A stretch of 64,000 nt of DNA, taken from contig CALODT010000001.1 of the NCBI GenBank assembly GCA_942492205.1, positions 124,001 through 188,000 of the forward strand. Reading direction: 5' to 3'. Within the stretch, counting starts at the first letter, position 1; the number at the start of each line of letters is the position of its first letter. This document shows positions 16,903 to 26,488 of the stretch, piece after piece. A model generated the notes under the pieces. The model did not search any database, was not told the DNA's origin, and saw only the letters and a list, made by a program, of their open reading frames with translations. Source of the stretch: UBA1847 sp942492205 (GTDB taxonomy: Bacteria; Pseudomonadota; Gammaproteobacteria; Steroidobacterales; Woeseiaceae). The position numbers and the translations under genes were made by a program.

Positions 16903-18075
16903 CTAACGGTTGCGCCCCATTTTCTCGTGGCTGCTGACCCACTCGTGGGCGAGTATGGCGGATGACAGTGATACGTCTCCGGCCAGTACAACGGCAGCGA
17001 TGATCTCGGCCAGCTTGTCTGCCTTACCGGTGCCGTAGCAATCCATCATTTCCAGGCACTCGCGCTGAGTTGGCAGGCCGGTACCTCCACCGTATGTAGC
17101 GCAAATCAGTGCCGGCAGTGTGACTGCCCAGTAGAAATCGCCGTTGTCGAGCAGCTCGCCGTAGTTCAGGCCGGCATGGGACTCGGCTACGTTGGCTGCG
17201 TCCTGCCCGGTGGCAATGAACATTGCCGCAATGCCGTTCGCGGAATGCGGGCCGGCGTAGGCGGCGCCGGCCTGCATTGAGCCGACGTACGCAATTTGCC
17301 GAAAACGGTACAACCACTCGGTGTCCACCCGGAGAAGTTCTTTCGCCACGTCCCGCTTGAGAATGAATTCCGCGACGACACGTCTGCCGCGCGTCTGGAT
17401 CATGTTCATCATCGAGTGTTTCTTGTCCGTGTCCGTGTTGCCGGACAGGACATAGCGCGGCTTCAGCGGATGGTTTGCACGAATCCACTCACAGGCGATA
17501 AGCGTCGCTTTGCCGGTCATGTTCTGACCCGCCGCATCGCCGGTCGTATAGCAGAATCGCGAATACAGCATGTTGGCAACGATGTACTGCTCGATTTCAG
17601 TGAGCTTGGCCGTGCGCGAGGAGGTCTTCACGACACCGCGTATCGCGTCAATGTGCTCATTGAGCCACTTGCCGAATTCGCGCACCTCCAGCGCGTTATC
17701 GAACAGGAAAACCGGCGCCCTTTGCATTGAGGTCTTCACGACCGTCGTGCGGACACCACCGCACTCGCTAATCACGCGCATACCGCGGCTGTAACTCGCA
17801 ACCAGCGTTCCCTCGGTGGTTGCCATGGGAATATAGAAGTCGCCTTTTGCGTGCTCGCCGACAATCGTCAACGGCCCGGCAATGCCGATCGGCACCTGCG
17901 CAGTGCCCGTGAAATTCTCGATGTTGCCGCGCGTTACCGCAGGATCAATCGTGTAGCTCGATACGGTCTCCAGCGATGCACCGGTCATTTCCGATACGAA
18001 TGAGGCGCGCTGCGAGGCCATGTCGCGCGAATAGTCATTGTTTTTGTCGCGGGGAATTCGATCAGATTTCGACAT
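16903..18075 (-). CDS. hmgA: Hydroxymethylglutaryl-CoA reductase, class I type
   Basis: The 390-residue enzyme has the class I signatures NFTGTAQVPIGIAGPL, the cofactor loop GDAAGQNMTGKAT, GNTDTDKKHSMMN with the catalytic lysine, YGGGTGLPTQRECLEMM, and the C-terminal ILAHEWVSSHEKMGRNR with the catalytic histidine. It reduces HMG-CoA to mevalonate with NADPH, the committed step of the mevalonate route. Most gammaproteobacteria use the MEP route, so its presence is notable. The start at 18075 has GGAG 8 bases upstream; the longer open frame adds nothing homologous. It lies 29 bp after the wax-ester synthase gene. No other mevalonate-pathway gene is in the window. Confidence 0.92.
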   Translation of the reverse strand: MSKSDRIPRDKNNDYSRDMASQRASFVSEMTGASLETVSSYTIDPAVTRGNIENFTGTAQVPIGIAGPLTIVGEHAKGDFYIPMATTEGTLVASYSRGMRVISECGGVRTTVVKTSMQRAPVFLFDNALEVREFGKWLNEHIDAIRGVVKTSSRTAKLTEIEQYIVANMLYSRFCYTTGDAAGQNMTGKATLIACEWIRANHPLKPRYVLSGNTDTDKKHSMMNMIQTRGRRVVAEFILKRDVAKELLRVDTEWLYRFRQIAYVGSMQAGAAYAGPHSANGIAAMFIATGQDAANVAESHAGLNYGELLDNGDFYWAVTLPALICATYGGGTGLPTQRECLEMMDCYGTGKADKLAEIIAAVVLAGDVSLSSAILAHEWVSSHEKMGRNR

Positions 18076-18104
18076 TAGTGTTCTCCAATACGCATTGTCA
18101 TGGC

Positions 18105-19508
18105 CTACACAATTGCCTCGAGTTCGGCCAAAGACTGCTCCAGGTAGTCGACGAGACGCTGCACATGAGGCACCGTCTGTCGGCACGCCATAATGCCGAA
18201 GTCGAGGTTGCCGGCGTAGCTGACGAACGTGATATTGAGGGCGAAGCCATGGAAGACGGCCGATGCAGGGTAAGAACCGAGCAATGGCGCACCATTCCAA
18301 TACAGTTTTTCCCTGGGCCCGGGGACGTTCGAGATAACCGTGCTGACCGGCGGGAACCAGTCTGCTATGCCCATCATGTTGGCAACAAACAGCGGCGTTT
18401 GTATCAGCGTTGCGTACAAACTGGCCTCCCGGGCTGTCAGCTCGCTGAGCATGCTCTTGCCGGCGCGCGTCGACTCTACAATCGTCTCTAGCCGGTCGGC
18501 CGGGTCTTCATGTCGGGTGCCGAGATCCGCGACGATGTAGCTGATCGCGACCGGCGACTCAACGTCATCCTTGTGTCGCACTGATACAGGCACCAGGGCA
18601 CGCAGGGAATGTTCAGGATGCTCACCCTGATCATCGAGGTACTTGCGCAGCGCTCCCGAGCACATTGCCAGCACAACGTCGTTGATTGTTACGCCAGCCG
18701 CGTCGCTGACCGCGCGTACGCGATCGATGCTCCAGGACTGGGCGACGAATCGCCGCGCGGCTGAAACGGAGGTATTCAGCACGGTGTGCGGAACGTGGCG
18801 CCAGGGGACCGCGAGGCCGTCGCCGAGACCGAGCCAGGTGGCCGCGTAGTCCTTGATCACGCCGAGGAAATGCGCGGTCGTGTTGAACTGCGCCTTGAAG
18901 AACTCCGCCATCGCTTTCAGCTCGAACTCGCTCGGTGCGTCCGGCGATTTTCGGCCGAGCCCATGCTGTTTCCTGAACAGCTCCAGCGCCTCTATCGACA
19001 ACGGCGAAATATCGCTCTGCGCCTCGGGGTCTGGCGAACAGCTGCCCTCGAGAAGGCGGATGCCGGCAACACCATCAATCGTCGCGTGATGCGCCTTTGT
19101 GTAAACGGCGAACTGGCGATCCTTGATGCCCTCGATCAGGTGTACTTCCCACAGCGGCCGGCTGCGATCCAGTAGCGTGGAGTGCAAGCGCGACACGAGC
19201 GCAAACAGCTCGCGATAGCGTCCCGGCTTCGGCACCGCCGAGTGCTGAACGTGATAGTCGAGATCCAGGTCCGGATCGTGCTCCCAGTACAAGGGACCGA
19301 AGCGCCCGAGCGTGCCGTGGGCGACTCGATGCGCAAAGGGTTTGCGCAGTTCGGTGGTCGAACGATAGGAATCGCCGACCCGCGCCATGAACTTTGCCTG
19401 GTTTACGCGCGGAGGGAGCTTGAACAGGTTCAACCCGGCGACGTGCATCGGCGCTTCACGGGTTTCGAGATACAAGAAGCCCGAATCCAGAAGGTCGATC
19501 CTGTCCAC
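18105..19508 (-). CDS. Wax ester synthase / acyl-CoA:diacylglycerol acyltransferase
   Basis: The 467-residue bifunctional acyltransferase has the active-site motif HHATIDG (His140, His141, Asp145, Gly146), the N-terminal family segment DSGFLYLETREAPMHVAGL and the C-terminal ISNVPGPREKLYWNGA. It esterifies fatty or isoprenoid alcohols, or diacylglycerol, with acyl-CoA to make storage neutral lipids. The start is GTG at 19508; its AGGAG ribosome-binding site overlaps the stop codon of the RND gene, which indicates coupled translation. Co-transcription with a lipid-type RND transporter and HMG-CoA reductase hints that the ester could be exported or contain an isoprenoid alcohol. Confidence 0.9.
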   Translation of the reverse strand: MDRIDLLDSGFLYLETREAPMHVAGLNLFKLPPRVNQAKFMARVGDSYRSTTELRKPFAHRVAHGTLGRFGPLYWEHDPDLDLDYHVQHSAVPKPGRYRELFALVSRLHSTLLDRSRPLWEVHLIEGIKDRQFAVYTKAHHATIDGVAGIRLLEGSCSPDPEAQSDISPLSIEALELFRKQHGLGRKSPDAPSEFELKAMAEFFKAQFNTTAHFLGVIKDYAATWLGLGDGLAVPWRHVPHTVLNTSVSAARRFVAQSWSIDRVRAVSDAAGVTINDVVLAMCSGALRKYLDDQGEHPEHSLRALVPVSVRHKDDVESPVAISYIVADLGTRHEDPADRLETIVESTRAGKSMLSELTAREASLYATLIQTPLFVANMMGIADWFPPVSTVISNVPGPREKLYWNGAPLLGSYPASAVFHGFALNITFVSYAGNLDFGIMACRQTVPHVQRLVDYLEQSLAELEAIV

Positions 19509-19518
19509 GCGTCAACTC

Positions 19519-21873
19519 CTATTCGACAGGCACCGGGGCCGGTTTCACCAGGTAGTGCGCCAGCGAAGGTAGCAGGGTCAGCGCGCCGAGCATGTTCCAC
19601 AGGAACATGAAGGTCAGCATCAGGCCCATGTCCGCCTGGAACTTGATCGGCGAGAAGATCCACGTGCCGACGCCGATGGCCAGCGTGAATCCGGTGAACC
19701 CGACGGCCATTCCCGTGGTGCGCAGTGTCTTGGTATACGCACCAAAGACATCGATGCCACGTTTCAGGTAGGTGTTCATCTTGCTGTAGATATAGATGCC
19801 GTAGTCCACGCCGATGCCGACACCCAGTGCGATCACCGGTAGCGTCGCGACCTTGACACCGATCCCCAGGAACGCCATGAGCGCCTGTGCGAGTACCGAC
19901 GTCAGGGCAAGCGGCAGGACGATACACACGACAGCACGCCACGAACGGAAGGTCAGGAATACAAGGAAACTGACGACTCCGTAGACCAGCGCCAGCATCT
20001 GGTACTGCGCCTTGCCAATGACGATATTGGTGGCCGACTCGATGCCGGAATTACCAGCGGCAAGGACAAACCGGATCTCGTCGCTGTTGTATTCCTCGGC
20101 GAACGCCTCAACGTCGCGAACGACGGTCTCGAGCGTCTCGGCCTTGTGATCGTTCAGGAAGACCAGCACAGGCACCATGCTGCAATCGGTGTTGATCAGG
20201 TTGCTCGGTACGTGGGCGAGCGAGTTATTCAGGATGTATTGATTGCGACTCAGGGTGTGCCACTTCGGGTTGCCCTCGTTCATCGCCATGGTAACCCGCT
20301 TCGATACGTTCACCAGTGAGATAACCGACTGCACGCCCGGCGTGTTGCGCATGACCTCCTGGAAGCGATCCACAGCGGCGACGGTCGCGTGATTACCGCA
20401 CTGCTGCGGGGGGGTTTCGACCATCGTGACGAACACGTCCGTGCTCGTGGAGTAATTCTCGGTCAGGAAAGCGTTGTCCAGGTTGTAACGCGAGTCCGGG
20501 CGAAGTTCGGGTGCGCCCGGATCCAGGTCACCGATACGCAGGTCCTTGCCGCCGTAGAGCCCAACGGCAAACAGCGCAATGCCGGCCATGATGGTCACCG
20601 GGGCGAACGGCGGCTTTGCAAACCGGGCAATGAAAGGCCACAAACGCGACGGCTTGTCCTGGTTGCGCTTGATGTAATTCATGCAGGCATTGGTGAGCCC
20701 GGTGTAGGACAGCAGTACGGGCATCAGCAACAGGTTGGTGAAGATCAGTACGCCAACGCCGATGCTCGCCGTCAGCGCGAGCTCCTGGATAACCGGGATC
20801 TCGATGACCATCAGCGTCGTGAAGCCAATGCCATCCGAAATCAGGGCGATCAGGCCGGCGACATACAGGGCTCGAAATGCTCGCCTGGCCGACCAGAACG
20901 CGCCGATACCGAAGAAGAACCGGGAGGCGACGTTGTTGACGATCTGCACGCCATGACTGATGCCTATGGCAAATACGAGAAATGGCACGAGCATCGAATA
21001 CGGATCGAGACCGAAACCCAGCGTGTGTAGCAGCCCGAGTTGCCAGACCACGGCAACCGTCGAGCACAGCAGGGGTACCAGCGTCGCGATAAAGCAGCGC
21101 GAGTAGAGCAGCAGCAGGACCTTCGTGATGACGAAAGCTGCCGCGAAGAACAGTGCGACCTGCACGGCGCCTTCGATAAGATCACCGACGATCTTCGCGA
21201 ACCCGGTGACGCGAATCTTGATGGTGTCCGTCTCGTACTTGTCACGCACCAGTTCCTCGACACTTGCCGAGAAATCGCGGTAGTCGAGCCGTTCGCCGGT
21301 TTCCGGGTTGGTATCGGTCAGCGGAGCGATGATAGTCGCGGACTTGAAGTTGTTGGCGACCAGCCGACCCACCTGGCCTGAGCGCAGCACATTGGTTCTC
21401 AGCTGGTCGAGCGAGGCCTCGGAGCCGTCGTAGGCATTGGGAATAACAGCGCCACCGCGAAAGCCCTCTTCGGTGACTTCACTCCAGCGCACGTTGGGCG
21501 TCCAGATCGACTGCAGGCCGGCGCGGTCAACGCCGGCAATGTAGAACACCTCGTCGTTAATCTTCTGCAGCGCTTCCTGGAAATCCTTGTCGAAGATGTC
21601 GCCTTGCTTGGTTTCGACGATGATGCGAATCGAATTGCCGAGGCTTGCGAGATCGGACCGGTTTCGCAGGTAATTCTGAATATACGGGTGCGACGTCGGG
21701 ATCATCTTCTCGAAGCTTGCATCCGGCTCCAGCTGCGCCGCCTGGTAGCCGAAGAACACGGTCAGCAGCGCGAACAGCACGATGACGACAACGCGGTTTT
21801 CGAACAGCAGTCGTTCTGCAAGTGGCGGCTTCGCCCCGTTCAGACCGGTGAGGTCTTTCTGTGTCTCACTCAT
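19519..21873 (-). CDS. MMPL/RND-superfamily transporter (HAE3-like)
   Basis: The 784-residue transporter has two repeats of one membrane helix, a large periplasmic loop and five helices (12 in total). The first helix is ENRVVVIVLFALLTVFFGY. The sterol-sensing-like region FLVFAIGISHGVQIVNNVA appears in the first half and VIALGVGIGVDYGIYIYSKM in the second. HAE3/MMPL proteins move lipids such as hopanoids, mycolate esters or fatty acids across the inner membrane by proton antiport. The ATG overlaps the stop of the upstream Asp-box gene by 8 bp. Linkage to DUF1302, DUF1329 and an Asp-box protein is a recurring proteobacterial arrangement. Confidence 0.87.
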   Translation of the reverse strand: MSETQKDLTGLNGAKPPLAERLLFENRVVVIVLFALLTVFFGYQAAQLEPDASFEKMIPTSHPYIQNYLRNRSDLASLGNSIRIIVETKQGDIFDKDFQEALQKINDEVFYIAGVDRAGLQSIWTPNVRWSEVTEEGFRGGAVIPNAYDGSEASLDQLRTNVLRSGQVGRLVANNFKSATIIAPLTDTNPETGERLDYRDFSASVEELVRDKYETDTIKIRVTGFAKIVGDLIEGAVQVALFFAAAFVITKVLLLLYSRCFIATLVPLLCSTVAVVWQLGLLHTLGFGLDPYSMLVPFLVFAIGISHGVQIVNNVASRFFFGIGAFWSARRAFRALYVAGLIALISDGIGFTTLMVIEIPVIQELALTASIGVGVLIFTNLLLMPVLLSYTGLTNACMNYIKRNQDKPSRLWPFIARFAKPPFAPVTIMAGIALFAVGLYGGKDLRIGDLDPGAPELRPDSRYNLDNAFLTENYSTSTDVFVTMVETPPQQCGNHATVAAVDRFQEVMRNTPGVQSVISLVNVSKRVTMAMNEGNPKWHTLSRNQYILNNSLAHVPSNLINTDCSMVPVLVFLNDHKAETLETVVRDVEAFAEEYNSDEIRFVLAAGNSGIESATNIVIGKAQYQMLALVYGVVSFLVFLTFRSWRAVVCIVLPLALTSVLAQALMAFLGIGVKVATLPVIALGVGIGVDYGIYIYSKMNTYLKRGIDVFGAYTKTLRTTGMAVGFTGFTLAIGVGTWIFSPIKFQADMGLMLTFMFLWNMLGALTLLPSLAHYLVKPAPVPVE

Positions 21874-23017
21874 GGCTGTTCCTCGCTACGGTGGATACGC
21901 CACCGAATCCGACCAGCAGGATGTCGCCGTCGCCGGACAGGGTGACGCCGCTGTAGACCCTGTTGCCCTCGGTGGGCACGGTTTCGAAGCTCGCGCCGGC
22001 GTCGCTGCTTTCAAGCACCGCGCCAGCAGCACCGGCAAGGACGATCGAGCCGTCTGCGGACGCGGTGCCGCACATCAAGGTTCTCTGGTCGTGGGTATCG
22101 ATGTCTGCCCAGCTCAGGCCTTCGTCGGTCGAACGGAACACGTTACCTCTCAGTCCGAAGATCAGCAGGCTGCCGTCGCTGGCAGCGACGGAGCCGAAAA
22201 AGGAACCGGCATAGGGTGACTCGAGGCGCTCCCATGTCCTGCCGTTATCGATCGAGCGCAGCAACGTGCCAGCCTCCCCGGCGATGAGCAAGGTCCCGCC
22301 GGATGACCGCACGATCGTATAGAGATGATACTTGTCGGGATTATCGAGCCGGTTGCTTTGTGCCGCCCATGTTTCACCGCCATCGCCGGTGCGCAGGAAG
22401 ACGCCGTAGGCGCCGAGGGCGTAGCCGTTGTTATCGTCGGCGAACCAGACGTCGAGCAGCGGCGCCGTCATGCCTTCATCGATGGCCGCCGTTGCTTCTT
22501 CGAGCGCGAACAGGCCGTCATCCAGCGCCCATTCGGCATCCTCTTTGGCCTCGGGCGCAGCATCTTCCACTGCCGCCCTGAGCTCTTCGACATACGTTTC
22601 GAGGGCGCCGACGGATAACTGCGCGACGTCCGATCCGGACAGCTTGATTTCCCACGTCGCCCCGTTATCGCTGGAGTGCAGCAGGAAGGCGTCGTGCGCC
22701 GTGGCCCAGGCCTCGCCCGGCCCTGCAAACGTCACGGAGGTGATCGCGAGGGATACAGGCACGTCGGCCTGGCTCCAGCTTTGCCCGTTGTCGTCGGAAT
22801 AAAGGATATGGCCTTGTTCGCCGCCGACGAGCAGCCGGTTGTCGTCTTGAGCTATATCAAGCAACAGGCTCTTGATCGCGAGGTCCGATTTGATGGCCGG
22901 CAGCAGCCGAAAATCGACTGTAGACGCCTGGCTGGCGCCCAGCCACCCTAACGCGCAGACCAGGACCGCCGCACGCGCTGCGGCGGTCCGGTGGCGGTGT
23001 CTGCGGCTAGCGAACAC
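21866..23017 (-). CDS. Exported Ycf48-like/BNR Asp-box repeat protein
   Basis: The product, about 383 residues, begins with a signal peptide (AAVLVCALGWLGASQAS). It folds as a predicted beta-propeller: six Asp-box motifs of the S/TxDxGxTW type are visible (DDNGQSW, SDNGATW, GDGGETW, IDNGRTW, TDEGLSW, SDAGASF). A helical Glu/Ala-rich insertion at about 135-190 interrupts the blades. The start is placed at GTG 23017, which overlaps the upstream stop by 11 bp; the longer frame would overlap the previous gene by about 100 bp. It is usually found with DUF1329, DUF1302 and MMPL genes and is probably a periplasmic accessory of that transporter. Confidence 0.8.
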   Translation of the reverse strand: MFASRRHRHRTAAARAAVLVCALGWLGASQASTVDFRLLPAIKSDLAIKSLLLDIAQDDNRLLVGGEQGHILYSDDNGQSWSQADVPVSLAITSVTFAGPGEAWATAHDAFLLHSSDNGATWEIKLSGSDVAQLSVGALETYVEELRAAVEDAAPEAKEDAEWALDDGLFALEEATAAIDEGMTAPLLDVWFADDNNGYALGAYGVFLRTGDGGETWAAQSNRLDNPDKYHLYTIVRSSGGTLLIAGEAGTLLRSIDNGRTWERLESPYAGSFFGSVAASDGSLLIFGLRGNVFRSTDEGLSWADIDTHDQRTLMCGTASADGSIVLAGAAGAVLESSDAGASFETVPTEGNRVYSGVTLSGDGDILLVGFGGVSTVARNSHE

Positions 23018-24362
23018 CGGAACGACGCAGCGCCGCGGGCGTGTACTCACGCTCGGTGACCTTGTAGTCCCAGTGATACTGGTAGCCATCGATTTCGTTA
23101 TCCAGGCCAATCGGCAAATGCCGCCCCGAAATCAGGTCATGCGATGTCTCGGCGGCGTACCACGGTACCTTGACTTGATAGTGCGATACGTTGTGCGCTT
23201 CTTTCACGCGCCACATTTCACCGCGACCGTCGTAGAGGTCGGCGACACTGATCTGCCAGGTGTCTTCGTCGACATAGAAGGTCCGTCGCGCGTAGATGTG
23301 CCGCTGGCCTTCCTTCAGCGTGGCCTCGACGACCCAGACCCGATGCAGTTCGTAGCGCAGAAAATCGGGATTGAGATGGCCCTGCAGCACCACGTCCTTG
23401 TAGGCCTTGGTCTTATCCATCAGCCTGAACGCGTTGTACGGGATATAGAGTTCCTTCTTGCCCAGGAGCTTCCACTCGTAACGATCCGGGGCGCCGTTGT
23501 AGAGGTCGAGATCGTCGGCCGTGCGCAGCCCGTCGGACGCGGTACCCGGTCCGTCATAGGCCACGTCCGGCGCCCGGCGAACCCGGCGCTGACCGGCGTT
23601 ATAGACCCATGCCGCACGCGGCTCGGCGACCTGGTTGATGTTTTCATGAACGAGCAGCACGTCGCCCTCCAGCCGTGCCGGCGCCTTGATGGCCTGCTTG
23701 TAGTAGAACAAGCGGTTCTCGGGAGCCGACGGCAGGTAGTTCGCAAAGGTCAGCTGGTCTTCGAATACGACCGGGCTGAATGCGCCGTTTGCCTGCACCG
23801 GAATCTGCGTGTAGGTCCGTTTCACACTGCCGCCGCGATACCTGAGCACGTGATTCCACACGATCTCGATACCGGACTTCGGTATCGGGAACGGGCAATA
23901 GGAGTCGACATTCGCGAGGCCGTTGCCACCGTCAGTCGTCACGGCCGTCATTGCATCCTGTTTGATCTCGGCATAGATATTGTCCGGGTACGCGGCCGTG
24001 CGGTGGCTCGTAAAGACCGGCATGCGATAGGTATCCGGGTAGCGTTTCAGCAGTGCGATCTGGCCGGCCGACAGGTTGTCCTGGTACTGCTCGTAGTTCT
24101 TGGCCGTGATCGTAAACAACGGCTGCTCGTCCGGGAACGGATCGACCAGCGGCTGCCCTTCGACATAGCTCGCCGGTAACTTGGCAAGACCGCCGGTCCA
24201 GGCCGGGATTGTGCCCGCCGCATTGCCGGCGCGTTCGGCACCTATGGGCGTCAGCTCGTCGCCGCCCAGGCGATCCGCCTGCTCCGGTGTGAGGTCGGCG
24301 AGCGCGGCCTGAGCCATCAGGCCCAGCGCTGCCGCTACAGTGATTGTTGACAGTTTTTTCAT
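23007..24362 (-). CDS. DUF1329-domain exported protein
   Basis: The 451-residue product has a signal peptide (KKLSTITVAAALGLMAQAALA) and the DUF1329 family pattern, including LTPEQADRLGGDELTPIGAERAGN near the N-terminus and VWVVEATLKEGQRHIYARR, FYVDEDTWQISVADLYD toward the end. There is no lipobox, so it should be soluble in the periplasm or outer-membrane associated. The ATG at 24362 is preferred because AGGAG lies 10 bases upstream; two ATGs further out are also possible. The family is uncharacterised biochemically and is genetically tied to DUF1302 and MMPL transporters, which suggests shuttling of a hydrophobic cargo. Confidence 0.87.
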   Translation of the reverse strand: MKKLSTITVAAALGLMAQAALADLTPEQADRLGGDELTPIGAERAGNAAGTIPAWTGGLAKLPASYVEGQPLVDPFPDEQPLFTITAKNYEQYQDNLSAGQIALLKRYPDTYRMPVFTSHRTAAYPDNIYAEIKQDAMTAVTTDGGNGLANVDSYCPFPIPKSGIEIVWNHVLRYRGGSVKRTYTQIPVQANGAFSPVVFEDQLTFANYLPSAPENRLFYYKQAIKAPARLEGDVLLVHENINQVAEPRAAWVYNAGQRRVRRAPDVAYDGPGTASDGLRTADDLDLYNGAPDRYEWKLLGKKELYIPYNAFRLMDKTKAYKDVVLQGHLNPDFLRYELHRVWVVEATLKEGQRHIYARRTFYVDEDTWQISVADLYDGRGEMWRVKEAHNVSHYQVKVPWYAAETSHDLISGRHLPIGLDNEIDGYQYHWDYKVTEREYTPAALRRSGVR

Positions 24363-24400
24363 GGTATTCATGCTCCTGCTATTCATTTTCAACCGGCCAG

Positions 24401-26263
24401 TCAGAAATTCACGGCGACGCTGAAGGAAAGGAAGTCACGATCTATGATGGTGTTGTAGTCACCACCCGAGAAAGTTGTGTAGGCCAGTGAACCGGTATAG
24501 CGATTCAGGTACTCGGCGTTAACACCAAGCGTCAGCGCTTTCTGGCCTTCACCGAAATTGGTATTCGGCGAGAAGCCGTCGACGTCGTGTGACCATGCAA
24601 AGTTCGGTGTCAGATTGATGCCCGCAAACACGTCGTTATACGTGAGTGATGCGCGCATGCGGTAGCCCCACGACGAGTCGGTTACATAGCCATCATTCGT
24701 GCAGTTTACGGCGTTGCTGTTGGGAGGGCTGATCCCGAGGAGTGCATTGCCGTCGGCGCAGGTCAAGACCTGTCCCGGAACCGGCAGCGGGATCGGAGTA
24801 AACTCGCCCATGCCGTAGATCGGATTGCGGCCGTAACGCTGCACCGATTGCTCCGGCAGGCTGCCAACCCAGTTGCCGCCGATTTCAGCAGCAAACGACA
24901 GGCGGCTCGCGCCGAGGACCTGGTCGAAGAAACGAATGAACGTGACTTGCGCCTGCGTAAACGGCAGCTCATCGTATCCCGATACGGGCGCCCCGAAGCC
25001 GGCTGCCAACACGATCGGCGTCACCGTCGAGAATGGTGCATATCCCAAAGCCGCCGTCAGGATCTCGGTGGTATTGATCTGCACCGGGTAATCCGGCCGG
25101 TAGCTGACCTCGCCGGAAACCGCGAAGCCGGCGAAGTTGGTTGCGAAGCTCACGCCGTACAGCTCGATGTCCTCCGGAAACTCGGCGAAGTACTGCGGGT
25201 TGCCGCCCAGCGGATCGCCGGGGATAAACGGCGCGTTCGGCGGGCCGCCGAGCACCGGGTTGGATGACGTGAAGCCGCCCAGGAACGGCGTGCGGCTGTG
25301 ATAGTTCATGTAGTAGACGCCAAATTCGGAACCGGCGAGCTGCTCGGCGAAGTAGCGCATTGACACGCCAAACTGGCCACTGTCATCCGGCTCGATATCG
25401 GCTATCCGCGTGACGAACAGGCCGTTTGCCATGTTGAGCTGATCGCTCAGGAAATTCGTGGCCGTCACGACGTTACAGCCGGTCGCCGCGACGTCCGCGG
25501 TTGAAAAGTAGGTGCCACAGCCGTCGATGACGGTCTTGTCCCATTCGATCTGGTAGAACAGATCGATGCTCAAAGCGTCGGTCGGGCTGGTTGAGATCGT
25601 CAGCATTGACACCGGCAGCAGACCTTCCTTGATCTCGGCGCCCGGGCGCCTGAAAGCGGACACGTCGACCGGGTTGATCGAGTTGATGCCGTTCTGGATG
25701 AAGGTGCTCTCGCCCCAGCTGGCGACCTGGCGTCCGAGCCGGATGTCCAGCGGCGCGCCTGACTCACCGAGATAGAAGGTGCCGTACAGAAAGGCGTCGA
25801 GCAGCTCGATGCCGGATGCCTGTGCGAGGTCGTCAAAGCCCGAGTCAGCGAGCGGCTGGTTGGGGACGTACAGGTTGGCCGAGTTGCCGATCGGCCGCTT
25901 GCCGTTCGCCAGTTCCTCGTCGTACCAGTACTTGCCGCGCAGGAACAGGCCGAAGTCGCCCTTGCGCAGCTCGAGGTCGTGTACACCTTTCAGGATCAGC
26001 GAGTAGACGTCGCCATCGTTGAAATTGGCGTCACCGTCGTCAGCGGTGCTGGTGGACGCGGTGCCGAAACCCGGCAGGTTGCCCGGTGTGACCAGGCGTG
26101 GGTCCTGGCCTTCCATGCGCCAGCTGGCGCCCAGTGAGATCTGTGAATTGAAGCTGCCCTCGATTTCTCCCCACTGAAACTCGACGGCTGCTGCCGGAAA
26201 GCTCAGCGCACACGATGCCAGCAGCAGCAACCCGATGGATGCGCTTCTTGTTTGCCCGTTCAT
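24401..26263 (-). CDS. DUF1302-family outer-membrane beta-barrel protein
   Basis: The 620-residue product has a signal peptide (IGLLLLASCALSFPAAA), then VEFQWGEIEGSFNSQISLGASWRM, the usual start of DUF1302 proteins, and many amphipathic strands. The last residue is phenylalanine (SFSVAVNF), matching the signal recognised by the BAM machinery, so it should be an outer-membrane barrel comparable to FadL-type channels. The ATG at 26263 has GAGG about 11 bases upstream. As first gene of the minus-strand run, it would supply the outer-membrane step for the MMPL/DUF1329 system. Its promoter must lie in the repeat-containing region 26264-26828. Confidence 0.87.
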   Translation of the reverse strand: MNGQTRSASIGLLLLASCALSFPAAAVEFQWGEIEGSFNSQISLGASWRMEGQDPRLVTPGNLPGFGTASTSTADDGDANFNDGDVYSLILKGVHDLELRKGDFGLFLRGKYWYDEELANGKRPIGNSANLYVPNQPLADSGFDDLAQASGIELLDAFLYGTFYLGESGAPLDIRLGRQVASWGESTFIQNGINSINPVDVSAFRRPGAEIKEGLLPVSMLTISTSPTDALSIDLFYQIEWDKTVIDGCGTYFSTADVAATGCNVVTATNFLSDQLNMANGLFVTRIADIEPDDSGQFGVSMRYFAEQLAGSEFGVYYMNYHSRTPFLGGFTSSNPVLGGPPNAPFIPGDPLGGNPQYFAEFPEDIELYGVSFATNFAGFAVSGEVSYRPDYPVQINTTEILTAALGYAPFSTVTPIVLAAGFGAPVSGYDELPFTQAQVTFIRFFDQVLGASRLSFAAEIGGNWVGSLPEQSVQRYGRNPIYGMGEFTPIPLPVPGQVLTCADGNALLGISPPNSNAVNCTNDGYVTDSSWGYRMRASLTYNDVFAGINLTPNFAWSHDVDGFSPNTNFGEGQKALTLGVNAEYLNRYTGSLAYTTFSGGDYNTIIDRDFLSFSVAVNF

Positions 26264-26488
26264 TTCGATGAATCCTCTGTTTTGGACTTGGGCCCGCTGG
26301 CCCAAGCCACGGACAACCCGACAGAGATTCGCCCCCCCGAGCGTCCGATGATTATGGATAGGACTATTCTTTATATAACAGAAAACTTTGGGAATCGGGA
26401 ATAACCGAGGGGCGGCGCCGATGGATGGGTAGCGGCGGCCAGCGGCAGAGCTCGTTCGGGTAGCGGGTTCAAGACGCAGAAAACCACC

